Source: Paenibacillus dendritiformis
Lineage (GTDB): Bacteria > Bacillota > Bacilli > Paenibacillales > Paenibacillaceae
Reading direction: 5' to 3'
DNA length: 64,000 nucleotides
Assembly: GCF_021654795.1 (NCBI RefSeq)
Contig: NZ_AP025344.1
Coordinates: forward strand, 4,774,501-4,838,500
Shown here: piece after piece, positions 46,178 to 54,835 of the stretch
Numbering within the stretch: position 1 is the first letter of the stretch
How the letters are laid out: each line of letters opens with the position of its first letter
Program-made: the position numbers and the translations under genes
The notes under the pieces: generated by a model
Databases searched by the model: none
What the model was told of the DNA's origin: nothing
Seen by the model: the letters and a program-made list of their open reading frames with translations, nothing else

Positions 46178-46783
46178 ATGGGATTCCTCTCCGTACTCAG
46201 CTTCGCGCAGCAGGCCGTGAAGGAGCGCGTGCAGCCGGGCGATCGCGCCGTGGACGCGACGATGGGCACCGGCGTGGACACGCTCTTCCTCGCCCGGCTT
46301 GTCGGGCCGCGCGGATCTGTGGCGGCCTTCGATATCCAGGCGGCGGCGCTCGAGCTGACCCGCCGCCGTCTGGAGGACGCCTTCGGCGCGGACGGCGGCG
46401 GGCGGGTCGAGCTGCGGCAGCACAGCCATGCAGCGATGACCCGTGCCTTGCCCCCGGCATGGCACGGGACGACGGCAGCCGTCATGTTCAACCTCGGCTA
46501 TCTGCCGGCGGTTGACGCGGACAAGCGCGTCATGACGGAGCCGTCCACGACGCTGACGGCGCTGGAGGACGCTCTGACGCTGCTCCGTCCGGGCGGGGTG
46601 CTGACCGCCGTCGTGTACCCGGGCCATGCGGGGGGCGACCGCGAAGCGGACGCCGTCCGCTCCTGGGCGGAGGGACTGCCCGCCGCCAGAGGCCAGGCGG
46701 TCGTCTACCGCATGCTCCAGCGGCCGGAGGCGCCTTACGTCATCGCGGTCGAGAAGGCACGCTCCCGAAGCGCGGAGCGGTAA
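46178..46783 (+). CDS. mnmM: tRNA 5-aminomethyl-2-thiouridine methyltransferase MnmM (YtqB)
   Basis: SAM-dependent methyltransferase of 201 residues that completes mnm5s2U in B. subtilis. Motif I is DATMGTGVDTLFLA (about 26-39), then AAFDIQAAALELT, the signature MFNLGYLPAVDADKRV and the C-terminal VVYPGHAGGDREAD. GGAGGG lies ahead of the ATG, which follows the mnmL stop by 1 nt; the pair is an operon as in B. subtilis. Confidence 0.9.
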   Translation: MGFLSVLSFAQQAVKERVQPGDRAVDATMGTGVDTLFLARLVGPRGSVAAFDIQAAALELTRRRLEDAFGADGGGRVELRQHSHAAMTRALPPAWHGTTAAVMFNLGYLPAVDADKRVMTEPSTTLTALEDALTLLRPGGVLTAVVYPGHAGGDREADAVRSWAEGLPAARGQAVVYRMLQRPEAPYVIAVEKARSRSAER

Positions 46784-46837
46784 AATAAGACAGGGCGGTT
46801 CCGGACGCAGAGCATGCGCCGAACCCGCGGCAAGGAG

Positions 46838-47242
46838 ATGAACGATACGGCTGTCCGCAAGATCGAACATACCGGCATCATGGTCAAGCAGCTGGAGACC
46901 TCAATCCGCTTCTATGAAGAAGTGATCGGCATGAAGCTAAAACATGCGCTGACACATACGAACGGCGTCCTTCGTCTCGCTTTTCTCGGCTTCCCGGGAG
47001 CGGACGAATCGGAGATCGAATTGATCGAAGGGTACAGCGACAGGCTCCCTGCCGAAGGGATCGTTCACCATATCGCCTTCACCGTCGACGATATCGAGGC
47101 CGAATTCGCCCGCATTGAATCGCTCGGCTCTGTCGGGCTTATCGATCAGGAAATCGTCACCCTGCCGGACGGCAGCCGCTACTTCTTTTTCAAGGGGCCG
47201 GACGGCGAGTGGCTTGAATTTTTCCATAAGACCACCAAATAG
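46838..47242 (+). CDS. VOC (glyoxalase/dioxygenase-fold) protein
   Basis: About 134 residues with one vicinal-oxygen-chelate fold: IEHTGIMVKQLETSIRFYEE, a central GFPGADESEIELIEGY, then HHIAFTVDDIEAEFARIESL and GPDGEWLEFF. Candidate metal ligands H8 or so, E near 62, H75 and E128 are present. The start is uncertain: the ATG at 46838 directly abuts AAGGAG, and ATG 46814 lacks a site. Function could be lactoylglutathione-lyase-like or other. Confidence 0.85.
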   Translation: MNDTAVRKIEHTGIMVKQLETSIRFYEEVIGMKLKHALTHTNGVLRLAFLGFPGADESEIELIEGYSDRLPAEGIVHHIAFTVDDIEAEFARIESLGSVGLIDQEIVTLPDGSRYFFFKGPDGEWLEFFHKTTK

Positions 47243-47265
47243 AGACAACGGGAGTGAGAGACAAC

Positions 47266-48234
47266 ATGACAACACCATACCCACTGAAATTTCAACCTGA
47301 GTTCAAGGAACGCGTCTGGGGCGGCCGCGCGCTGACGCAATTCGGCCTGGAGCTGCCGGAAGGACATATCGGCGAGGGCTGGATGATCGGAGACCATCCG
47401 AACGGAACGACGAAGGTCATCAATGGCGAGCTCGCCGGCCAAGGCCTCGATCACGTGCGCGAGCAATACGGCAAAGAATGGTTCGGCAAGAAAGGCTTCT
47501 CCGAGAAAAACGGCCGCTTCCCGCTGCTCATCAAGCTGCTTGACTGCAATGACGATCTGTCGGTGCAGGTGCATCCGACCGACGATTATGAAGGGCTGCC
47601 GGAAGGCGAGCTGGGCAAGACCGAGATGTGGTACGTGCTCGATGCCAAGCCAGGGGCCAAAATCATCTATGGCCTGAAGGAAGGAACCGACCGCGAGGCC
47701 TTGGCCGCGGCGATCGCGGAAGGCCGCATCATGGAGGCGCTGCAGGAGGTTCCCGTCCAGGCCGGCGATTCTTTCTACATTCCGGCCGGGACGGTGCATG
47801 CGCTGTGCGCCGGCGTCGTCGTCGCCGAGGTACAGCAGAACTCCGATACGACGTACCGCCTGTATGACTATAACCGTCCGGGCCTGGACGGCAAGCCGCG
47901 CGAGCTCCATATCGACGACTCCTTGAATGTCATCGCGTACGAAGGCGCAGGCGCGACCCGGATGAAGACCGACAACGCGAAGCCGAATGAGTGGCTGACG
48001 CTGGCGGAATCGCCTTACTTCCGCGTGGAAAAAGGCATCGTCAAGCAGCCGTGGAGCTTGTCCACGACGCCGGACAGCTTCGTCATCCTCGTCGTATGCG
48101 AAGGCACGGGCACGCTGCGCTGGGCCGATCAGGAGCTGCCGCTGGCGGCCGGAGAATGCTTCCTTCTCCCCGCGAACCTCGGCGCCTACGCGCTGGAAGG
48201 CGACTGTACGGTATTGCGTTCCGTTGCCCCTTAA
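47266..48234 (+). CDS. manA: Mannose-6-phosphate isomerase, class I
   Basis: Interconverts mannose-6-phosphate and fructose-6-phosphate. 322 residues, the short Bacillus form. Cupin zinc site QVHPTDDY with preceding KLLDCNDDLSVQ, ligand Glu in LGKTEMWYVL, second cupin PAGTVHALCAGVVVAEVQQ, and DTTYRLYDYNR. ATG 47266 has GGGAG 11 nt ahead; a GTG at 47254 is possible. Ends in a strong hairpin at 48297. Confidence 0.95.
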   Translation: MTTPYPLKFQPEFKERVWGGRALTQFGLELPEGHIGEGWMIGDHPNGTTKVINGELAGQGLDHVREQYGKEWFGKKGFSEKNGRFPLLIKLLDCNDDLSVQVHPTDDYEGLPEGELGKTEMWYVLDAKPGAKIIYGLKEGTDREALAAAIAEGRIMEALQEVPVQAGDSFYIPAGTVHALCAGVVVAEVQQNSDTTYRLYDYNRPGLDGKPRELHIDDSLNVIAYEGAGATRMKTDNAKPNEWLTLAESPYFRVEKGIVKQPWSLSTTPDSFVILVVCEGTGTLRWADQELPLAAGECFLLPANLGAYALEGDCTVLRSVAP

Positions 48235-48296
48235 TTCGATACAATCAGAGCGCTCTTCTCTTGCGAGCGGAGCGGACCATAGATATGTGCTCGAAG

Positions 48297-48328
48297 CCAA
48301 GAAGCCGGGGGATTCCCCGGCTTCTTGG
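48297..48328 (+). terminator. Terminator after manA
   Basis: Perfect 14-bp stem CCAAGAAGCCGGGG / CCCCGGCTTCTTGG with a GATT loop. T-run weak, but the stem is very stable. Confidence 0.75.
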
Positions 48329-48692
48329 CCTATTCACGGCTTCAGACCAGCAAGCGGGCCGCGCTAACTCCCGTCCCGTATACGCCGACAAGCTGCCGCC
48401 ATACGCCGGGGCGACGAGCCAGGATACCGCGGAATCAGGCCATCATTGAACGATGCGCGGCGCTTATTGGGGACATGCGGAATCGCGTTTTTTCCATGAT
48501 CGGTAGACGACTATCTGTCTAAGCACCGCTTCGAGCAGATTCCGTTCCTGTATGGGATGAAGGCGGCGGCGGAGAGGATATTTTCAAATGGCTCAATTCA
48601 TCGCAAGCTTATCGTCCCGCCGGCTTTTGATTGCATCGCGGAAATGAGTTATATTGAAAACATAGGTCCATTTTATATTGAGGAGGATTCCG
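48329..48692. other. 364-bp intergenic region
   Basis: No start-supported gene. An A/T-rich stretch before 48670 probably holds the aminopeptidase promoter; no clear box pair was found. Confidence 0.4.
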
Positions 48693-49931
48693 ATGACTGC
48701 AGCAACATTCGAACAGAATTTGAAAAAATATGCCAACCTCATCGTCAAGGTCGGCGTCAACGTGCAGCCGGGACAGGAAGTGTATGTGACGGCCACCACC
48801 GAGGTCGCCCCGCTGGCCCGCCTGGTGGCCCGCGAAGCGTATGAAGCCGGCGCATCCAACGTCCATGTCGATTGGATCGACGAGGAACTGTCCCGCTTGA
48901 AGTATGAAAAGGCGGCTGACGAAATGTTCACGGAATATCCGGAATACGAAGCATTGAAGCGGAATACGTTCGTCGATAAGCGGGCCGCCTTCATCGCCAT
49001 CGTCTCGTCCAACCCGGATCTGCTCAAAGGAATCGATCCGAAGCGCATCGGCAACTTCCAGAAGGCGTCCGGCCAGGCGCTGGACCATTACCGCAAGGCG
49101 GTGCAAGCGGACAAGGTAAGCTGGACGGTCGTCGGCGCAGCCAGCGCAGACTGGGCTGCCAAGGTGTTTCCGGACGCGGGACGCGAAGAAGCGGTAGAGA
49201 AGCTGTGGGACGCGATTTTCGCTTCCGTGCGTCTCTATGCGGACGATCCGGTTCAAGCCTGGGAAGAGCATAACGCCAACTTACATAAGAAAGTCGATAT
49301 CTTGAACGGGCATCATTTCCACAAGCTGCATTACCGCGCTCCGGGAACCGACCTGACCATTGAGCTTCCGGAGAAGCATGTATGGGTAGGAGCCGGCAGC
49401 ACGAACGAGAAGGAGATTCCGTTCATGGCGAACATGCCGACGGAGGAAGTGTTCACCGTGCCGAAGAAGGACGGCGTGAACGGATATGTGTCCAGCACGA
49501 AGCCGCTCAGCTACGGCGGCAATCTGATCGACAACTTCAAGCTTACCTTCGAGAACGGTCGCATCGTCAATGTCGAGGCCGAGCAGGGCCAGGAGATTTT
49601 GCAGCATCTGGTCGACACGGACGAAGGCTCGCATTACTTGGGCGAGGTGGCGCTCGTGCCGCATCATTCTCCGATCTCGGAGTCCAATATTTTGTTCTAC
49701 AATACGCTGTTCGACGAAAATGCCTCCAACCACCTGGCCATCGGCAGCGGCTATGCCTTCAACATCGAAGGCGGCAAAAAAATGTCCCGCGAAGAGCTGG
49801 ATGCGAACGGCGTCAACAACAGCATCACGCATGTTGACTTCATGATCGGCTCCGCCGAGATGGACATCGACGGCATCCTGAAGGATGGCACCGTGGTTCC
49901 GGTGTTCCGCAACGGCAACTGGGCCATCTAA
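48693..49931 (+). CDS. M29-family aminopeptidase
   Basis: Metallo-aminopeptidase of 412 residues, AmpS/PepS type. Conserved N-terminal segment NLIVKVGVNVQPGQEVYVTA; the C-terminal metal site has MPTEEVFTVP (Glu ligands), EVALVPHHSPISES, NHLAIGSGYAFNIEGG and ITHVDFMIGSAEMDIDG. GAGGAGG lies 7 nt before the ATG at 48693. Cytosolic, broad N-terminal peptide trimming. Monocistronic. Confidence 0.95.
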   Translation: MTAATFEQNLKKYANLIVKVGVNVQPGQEVYVTATTEVAPLARLVAREAYEAGASNVHVDWIDEELSRLKYEKAADEMFTEYPEYEALKRNTFVDKRAAFIAIVSSNPDLLKGIDPKRIGNFQKASGQALDHYRKAVQADKVSWTVVGAASADWAAKVFPDAGREEAVEKLWDAIFASVRLYADDPVQAWEEHNANLHKKVDILNGHHFHKLHYRAPGTDLTIELPEKHVWVGAGSTNEKEIPFMANMPTEEVFTVPKKDGVNGYVSSTKPLSYGGNLIDNFKLTFENGRIVNVEAEQGQEILQHLVDTDEGSHYLGEVALVPHHSPISESNILFYNTLFDENASNHLAIGSGYAFNIEGGKKMSREELDANGVNNSITHVDFMIGSAEMDIDGILKDGTVVPVFRNGNWAI

Positions 49932-49959
49932 TCGCTCCGTGAAGCGAGGGAATCACGGA

Positions 49960-50022
49960 ACAGCGCCCCTGCGCCGGGCGGCCTGGAGACATTCTCCGGC
50001 CGCCCGCACGCAGGGGCGCTGT
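49960..50022. terminator. Large bidirectional terminator-like hairpin
   Basis: ACAGCGCCCCTGCG (49960-49973) pairs with CGCAGGGGCGCTGT (50009-50022), with an inner GGGCGGCC/GGCCGCCC stem. A T-rich stretch follows on the plus side. It separates two convergent genes. Confidence 0.8.
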
Positions 50023-50038
50023 ATTTCCTTGCTTTCTT

Positions 50039-50506
50039 TTAGATCGTCTGCAAATCGGCGAGAAGGTGCTTCAGCCTCTCTTCCTCGTCCACATGACGGG
50101 CAAGCTCCTCCGCCCTCATTTTGTATCCGGCCGCGTCTTCGGCCTTGTTCATCAGACTGGCCGCCCGCGCCAGCGCTTCATAAGCATAGGCGGTGTCGAA
50201 TGCCCCCAGGCTGTACTTGCGGCAAATATCTATGCAGCGTCTGGCATGATACATGGACGGTTCCGCCATCCCCGCGACGGCATAGACGCGGGAGATCTGC
50301 CACTCCCCGCGGGCGAACTGGAGCTCGCGCCCAACGACGCCCCAATGATACCGCGATGCATGCGCCGCATGGATCATCATATCGGTTTCCTCCGGGGTGC
50401 GATCCGTCTTCTCCATCCATTCCCATACCTTGTTGAATAATTGCTTTGCGCTTTGCTCATGGCTGTCCAGGTCGGTTTGCGGCGGGTAGTTCATCATGGA
50501 GGTCAT
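50039..50506 (-). CDS. Helical hypothetical protein
   Basis: 155 residues, all-helical in appearance, no signal or TM. Segments such as HGRYHWG-like AAHASRYHWGVVGRELQFARGEW and SMYHARRCIDICRKYSLGAF and the following AYEALARAASLMNKAEDA suggest TPR-like helical hairpins. Start ATG 50506 has AAGGAG 8 nt ahead; an ATG two codons earlier is too near the site. Function unknown. Confidence 0.72.
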   Translation of the reverse strand: MTSMMNYPPQTDLDSHEQSAKQLFNKVWEWMEKTDRTPEETDMMIHAAHASRYHWGVVGRELQFARGEWQISRVYAVAGMAEPSMYHARRCIDICRKYSLGAFDTAYAYEALARAASLMNKAEDAAGYKMRAEELARHVDEEERLKHLLADLQTI

Positions 50507-50572
50507 GGACATTGCTCCTTCTTCTATTCAAGTTTTAAGCGGTCATGATTGTTGGGGACACTCCCGGTTCGG

Positions 50573-51502
50573 TCAGGTGGCCGGCGGAGGCGGCGTATTG
50601 TTGTCCCGCACGGATTCGCTCTGATCGTTTGGCATCTCATTTTGCGCTTCGGCGGACTCTTCCTGTTTCTTTTTCTTGCCGGTGACGAGACGCCACACGC
50701 CGACTATAGCCGCCACAATAACGATCCAGAACTTCTTCAGCACGGCCAGAAATCCGAGCTTCTTGGCGACCGCCAATCCGGCTCCGCCCAGCACGAGTCC
50801 GGTCAATCCGTATTCCGCTTTTTTGTCCGTTGATTTATCGAAGTCCTCATACCGCTTGCCTTGCGTGACCTGGAAGGTAGACATCACCCGCTGCTCCAGC
50901 TCCTTCCGATCAGCCTGCAGATGCTCGGGATCGGAGACGAGGATAATCGATATATAACCGGTCCGCGTCAACACGCGCATATTATAATTAATTATTTTCT
51001 CATTCTGCGCATTATGCGCTAGCAAAGACCAGACGAGTCTGTTAGTGTCCGCATCATAGGTCGGCTTCACATCCCAATCATCGACGAACAGATGCATGCT
51101 CGGATCCTTCTCCTTATTATCTTCGGCCGTTCCTTCCTTATAACTGTCAAGTAGAGCATCCGCGTCAATGTCGTCTTTCTCGCTGTCTTCGATATAACCG
51201 GAATCGGTATATTCGAAGAGCGCAATCCAAGTCGAGTCCTCCTCATCCGGAATGACTGCACCGATTTCTTCCTCGCTCGGAACCGACTTGATCTGTTTTT
51301 TCCAAGCCTTCGTATTTTTCCCGTCCAGAAAAATCAAGCCCTCTTCGAGCTTAAAGGAAGCGATTCCGTTATCGAGCTGTACCTGTTGACCCTTGCCTTC
51401 GACCCATTGAATGTCTTCCTCTGCCGCTGCGGGCATAGCTCCGCAGAGGAGCAGCACGAGGGCAATCAGGGCCGCCGCTCCTTTATGAATCGATCGTTTC
51501 AA
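50573..51502 (-). CDS. DUF2167 membrane protein
   Basis: 309 residues. Signal sequence (GAAALIALVLLLCGAMPAAAEE), a DUF2167 domain (30-225) with ASFKLEEGLIFLDGKNTKAW, DSGYIEDSEKDDIDADALLD, WDVKPTYDADTNRLVWSLLA and NYNMRVLTRTGYISIILV, a C-terminal TM region (FLAVLKKFWIVIVAAIVGVW) and a charged tail with PPPPAT. TTG start 51502 has GGGAGGT 8 nt ahead. Role in the envelope unknown. A palindrome sits in its promoter (51557-51570). Confidence 0.85.
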   Translation of the reverse strand: MKRSIHKGAAALIALVLLLCGAMPAAAEEDIQWVEGKGQQVQLDNGIASFKLEEGLIFLDGKNTKAWKKQIKSVPSEEEIGAVIPDEEDSTWIALFEYTDSGYIEDSEKDDIDADALLDSYKEGTAEDNKEKDPSMHLFVDDWDVKPTYDADTNRLVWSLLAHNAQNEKIINYNMRVLTRTGYISIILVSDPEHLQADRKELEQRVMSTFQVTQGKRYEDFDKSTDKKAEYGLTGLVLGGAGLAVAKKLGFLAVLKKFWIVIVAAIVGVWRLVTGKKKKQEESAEAQNEMPNDQSESVRDNNTPPPPAT

Positions 51503-51888
51503 ATTGTTTACCTCCCAGAACATGGTATTATGTATTTTTCCAAAACATACTATACAGGATTGTACAATCCGTGAATATCCTCTGTTCGCAAATTGTTCCT
51601 ATTGGCGCAGGTGTTATTACACGTTCTTTCGACGAACAGCGACTATATAACTATGTCTTTAGGTCCATTTGTGAAGAAAGGAGCAATCTCAAGCAGAAAG
51701 GATCAGGCAGTCTCAAGCCTCATCTCCGCGGGAAACCCTTCGGGCACCGGCTGGAACAACACCGGATGCATATGCGCGAGGTGCAGTTCCAACTGCCTTG
51801 TGACGAATTCGGCATCCTCCATTCATTAAAAAACAGGTATCCTTCCCCGCCTGCTAGATTATGTATATCTAGGTTCCCGAAGCCAACA
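51503..51888. other. 386-bp intergenic region upstream of DUF2167 gene
   Basis: Holds the promoter-palindrome at 51549-51575. The rest shows no supported gene. Confidence 0.4.
51549..51575 (-). promoter_or_regulatory. Promoter with operator-like palindrome
   Basis: Minus strand TTCACG (51575-51570), 15 bp, TATAGT (51554-51549); the spacer is almost filled by the perfect 14-bp palindrome GGATTGTACAATCC (51557-51570). A repressor bound there would block polymerase. Confidence 0.4.
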
Positions 51889-51912
51889 AACCCAGTGCCG
51901 CGGCACTGGGTT
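51889..51912 (-). terminator. Hairpin after the small lipoprotein gene
   Basis: AACCCAGTGCCG (51889-51900) is directly followed by its complement CGGCACTGGGTT (51901-51912), 31 bp past the stop. T-run weak. Confidence 0.65.
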
Positions 51913-51942
51913 GTCGTGTCATGCCCTTGTCTTCATTCCTTG

Positions 51943-52521
51943 CTACGGTCGGACTGCCTCCACTTGATCGATGAGAAGCTTATCCGCCAGAATCGTTACC
52001 GACTCCTCCACCTGTACTTCTACCAGCTCTTCCAGGCTGTCGCTATACTGTCCGGATATCTGAATCTGATAGCGACCGTCCGCCTCCGATTTGCTCGACT
52101 TCAAGCCGAAATGAATCGAGGACAGAACGCCGAACGTCTCCTGCTCCTTGAAGGAGTAGGTTCCTTCGGGGCCGGCCTGGAAGTACGAATCGAACAGGCG
52201 CTTGGCTTGTTCTTCGCTGTAGTAGCGGCCCAGCGCAGTCAAGAAAGCTTTTTTGTCCTCTTCGTTCAAGGTCAGGCGCTGCGAGTAGCGAAGCAGCCCG
52301 TTCGTCCACGACTCCACATCGCGCAGCCATAGAAATAGCGGGATAGCGGGGGTCTGTTCCAGCATTTCCTTCGTCAACGGCGGGGGCGCGGTCTCTTCCA
52401 TCACCTGCAGCACGGTCTGAACCGTGACCTTCTTGCCCTCCTTCCCCGCGGATGAAGGCGCAGTGCCGCATGCGGTGAGCAGCAAGATGACGGAAACGAG
52501 TACGAGTATCGATTTTTTCAT
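51943..52521 (-). CDS. Hypothetical lipoprotein
   Basis: 192 residues with a clear lipoprotein signal (VSVILLLTACGTA, Cys about 18) and a mixed helical body (SFKEQETFGVLSSIHFGLKS, YQIQISGQYSDSLEELVEVQ). GAGGAG lies 7-8 nt before the ATG. No family recognised; surface-exposed. Adjacent downstream of an M23 peptidase gene, 41 bp apart, so possibly co-transcribed. Confidence 0.75.
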   Translation of the reverse strand: MKKSILVLVSVILLLTACGTAPSSAGKEGKKVTVQTVLQVMEETAPPPLTKEMLEQTPAIPLFLWLRDVESWTNGLLRYSQRLTLNEEDKKAFLTALGRYYSEEQAKRLFDSYFQAGPEGTYSFKEQETFGVLSSIHFGLKSSKSEADGRYQIQISGQYSDSLEELVEVQVEESVTILADKLLIDQVEAVRP

Positions 52522-52562
52522 CGGTTAACTCCTCTGTCTATAATATATTCTCATAAGTATTG

Positions 52563-53204
52563 CTATTCTAACGGAATCCCCTTCGATAACCGCTCCTCCC
52601 CGGTCATATTCAGAATTTCCTCTACGCTGTAGAAGATCTCATCGAACAAGTCATCCACTTGTTCCGAGTCTGTCTCCCCATAAACAAGCGATTTCGGCAC
52701 TTTTCCCGCATGTTCGGGAAAGAAATTCGTGATAGGATTAACCGGAGTGGAGGAATTATCTGTTTTGCAGGCGCCCGTACATTTCCTTGTCTCGAAATGA
52801 AGATGAACTCCCGTCGCATCTCCCGTCTTCCCCATATACCCGAGCGTGGCCCCTTTTCCAACGTTCTGATTGGCGGATACGGCAGGCGTCTTATGCATAT
52901 GAGCATAGCGGGATTGATAGTTGGTGCTGTTGATGACATGATGAACATAGACGACCCAGCCATAGCTGCTGGACCAGCCTGATCGGGCTACGGTGCCGCC
53001 ATAGAAGGCGACGATTCGATCGCCGGCGGCGCCGGCCTTCTTCGCCCCAATGTCGATGCCTTTGTGGGTGTTGCTTTTGAAGCCTTGGGTTATTCGCGTG
53101 GAGTCGGGTACGGGCCAGGTGTATTTACTGTTCGCGGAAGCAATCGTGGAGAGCGAGGCAATGCATAGAGCTACTATGGATAACATCGTTACCAACCTCT
53201 TCAT
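52563..53204 (-). CDS. Secreted M23 peptidase
   Basis: About 213 residues. Signal peptide (TMLSIVALCIASLSTIASAN), then the LytM-type domain with zinc motifs HKGIDIG (HxxxD) and GVHLHFETRK (HxH) and SRYAHMHKT. It would cut peptidoglycan cross-links. The C-terminal 50 residues are acidic. The start may be ATG 53204 (TTGGAG ahead) or ATG 53216. An inverted repeat lies upstream (53266-53290). Confidence 0.9.
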   Translation of the reverse strand: MKRLVTMLSIVALCIASLSTIASANSKYTWPVPDSTRITQGFKSNTHKGIDIGAKKAGAAGDRIVAFYGGTVARSGWSSSYGWVVYVHHVINSTNYQSRYAHMHKTPAVSANQNVGKGATLGYMGKTGDATGVHLHFETRKCTGACKTDNSSTPVNPITNFFPEHAGKVPKSLVYGETDSEQVDDLFDEIFYSVEEILNMTGEERLSKGIPLE

Positions 53205-53265
53205 AACTCCAATCATCCCCTTTTTTTAGGTAAATACACTCTAACCATAACATATTTTTTATCAT

Positions 53266-53290
53266 TGTAAATGTATGTAATCATTTACAT
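53266..53290. promoter_or_regulatory. Operator-like inverted repeat upstream of the M23 gene
   Basis: TGTAAATG (53266-53273) and CATTTACA (53282-53289) form a perfect inverted repeat, nested with ATGTAA-N4-TTACAT (53275-53290). On the minus strand TTTACA inside it could be a -35 with TATGGT 16 bp on. Confidence 0.45.
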
Positions 53291-53403
53291 TTGATGTTCC
53301 TGTCCATTCAATTATGCAGCTTCTCCCTATAAAAAAACAGACCGCCGTATAGACAGTCCGTGTAAGGACAGCAAGCTTCATGCCGCCGCTGGATAAGCCG
53401 ATG

Positions 53404-54591
53404 CTATTCAATAAGGCGCTGTAAATGATCAAGCACAAACGTAAAATAACCCGGTTCATGGGGAACGATATCGCCCATGGTCAGCTGGATCTGTGCGCCG
53501 CGCTCACCATCTCCCCGGATGAACTCCTCAGCGGGAATGACGTCCGCCTCGCCGAGGCAGAGCTTGCGGAACGCTTCCGCTTCGACCCGGACGATGGAGT
53601 CGACCTCGTCTTCCTGCAGGCGGAACTCGGAGATTGCTCCATGATAGCGATGGAAAAAAACATGGCAAAACTCATTGTCGATGAGACCCGGCTGCAGGAT
53701 GGAGTCGGCGATGATGCCGGCATAGACCAGCTTGCCCGGCTCCGGCTCGATGCCCAGTTCCTCGCGCAGCTCCCGGACGCCGTCCTGCGGCGTCTCGCCT
53801 GCTTCCAGATGGCCTGCCGACGAAATATCCGCCATGCCGGGAAAATCCTTTTTATGTACATGTCTGCGCTGCAACAGGAGATAGGCCGTATCCTTCTCCT
53901 GCGTCCATATCCAGCAATGGAACGTCTGATGCCACAGCCCTTCGGCATGGACCTCGTCTCTGGTCCTTATGCCTGCGGGCTCCATCGCGTCCGTGAACGT
54001 GTCGATATACTCTATGCCTCCCGGCTCGCCCGATTGCACAGCGGGCAGGACTACATCCGCCGCATCATAAGCGATCAGCCAGCAATCGCGCATCTCGCCC
54101 TCATGGTATTCATGCTTCGGCAGCAGGTCCAGCTTGCGGAAGCCGCATTTCTCATACACATGGAGCGCGCGCTCATTCCACGTCTGCGGATCCATCAAGA
54201 TCCGGACCGCTTGATGCTGCGCGATCAAGTAATTGACCATCGCCGTTATCAGCTTCGTGCCGATGCCCTTGCCCCAATAGGCGGTCTCTCCGATAAATTG
54301 ATCCATGCCGAACACACCGTTCATCGGTTCCTTGATGCCGTATTCGGCTTGATTCTCCTTCGACAGCGGATAGAACTGGAGATAACCGATTGCTAGTCCT
54401 TCGTACAGAATGATGCACCGCGTTATCTCTTCCTGATCCTCATAGAAATGCTTCCTTACCATGTCCATGTCATGCGGACGATCCCGGCCTTCGTAATAGC
54501 GAAGCACCTCCGGATCGGACAGCCAACGGACGAGGAGGGGGGCATCGGCAGCCAGAAGCGTTCGAACCGCAAGCTTACCGTTCTTCAACAC
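53404..54591 (-). CDS. Fusion of AAC(6')-like GNAT acetyltransferase and NUDIX hydrolase
   Basis: 395 residues. Residues 1-175 resemble AAC(6')-type aminoglycoside acetyltransferases: LVRWLSDPEVLRYYEGRDRP, MDQFIGETAYWGKGIGTKLI (acetyl-CoA loop) and ERALHVYEKCGFRKL. Residues 195-380 form a NUDIX domain with GHLEAGETPQDGVRELREEL-GI; the box is one residue shorter than GX5EX7REUXEEXGU between Glu and Arg, as in some IDI-like NUDIX groups. Start GTG 54591, 3 nt after the DUF4177 stop, is coupled to that gene. The resistance-like N-terminus does not prove drug modification. Confidence 0.85.
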   Translation of the reverse strand: MLKNGKLAVRTLLAADAPLLVRWLSDPEVLRYYEGRDRPHDMDMVRKHFYEDQEEITRCIILYEGLAIGYLQFYPLSKENQAEYGIKEPMNGVFGMDQFIGETAYWGKGIGTKLITAMVNYLIAQHQAVRILMDPQTWNERALHVYEKCGFRKLDLLPKHEYHEGEMRDCWLIAYDAADVVLPAVQSGEPGGIEYIDTFTDAMEPAGIRTRDEVHAEGLWHQTFHCWIWTQEKDTAYLLLQRRHVHKKDFPGMADISSAGHLEAGETPQDGVRELREELGIEPEPGKLVYAGIIADSILQPGLIDNEFCHVFFHRYHGAISEFRLQEDEVDSIVRVEAEAFRKLCLGEADVIPAEEFIRGDGERGAQIQLTMGDIVPHEPGYFTFVLDHLQRLIE

Positions 54592-54594
54592 GGG

Positions 54595-54795
54595 TCATCT
54601 CGCCTTCCTCCGCTTGCAGACCGCGATCACGTCCCGGGACTGGCCCTGCACATTCGTATCGAAGCAGGACACCAGCTCCCATCCGTCCAGTCCGAGCCGG
54701 TTCAGTTCCTCCTCGAACTCCTGCTCGTCAACCTTTCCTCCCAGAAAACCTCCCGTTTTGATCTTGAGCGTCTTATATTCCCACTGTTCCATCAT
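54595..54795 (-). CDS. DUF4177 small protein
   Basis: 66 residues with the DUF4177 pattern: WEYKTLKIKTGGFLGGK, an acidic helix, then LGLDGWELVSCFDTN and a basic end. AAGGGGG lies 5-8 nt ahead of the two candidate ATGs (54795, 54792). Overlaps closely with the fusion gene. Function unknown. Confidence 0.85.
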   Translation of the reverse strand: MMEQWEYKTLKIKTGGFLGGKVDEQEFEEELNRLGLDGWELVSCFDTNVQGQSRDVIAVCKRRKAR

Positions 54796-54835
54796 GTATC
54801 CCCCTTGCGCTTCCCCATTTGCATGCTACTCTATT

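Noticed and set aside
48557-48844. 95-codon frame overlapping the aminopeptidase start
   Set aside because: Overlaps a certain gene in another frame and has no ribosome-binding site.
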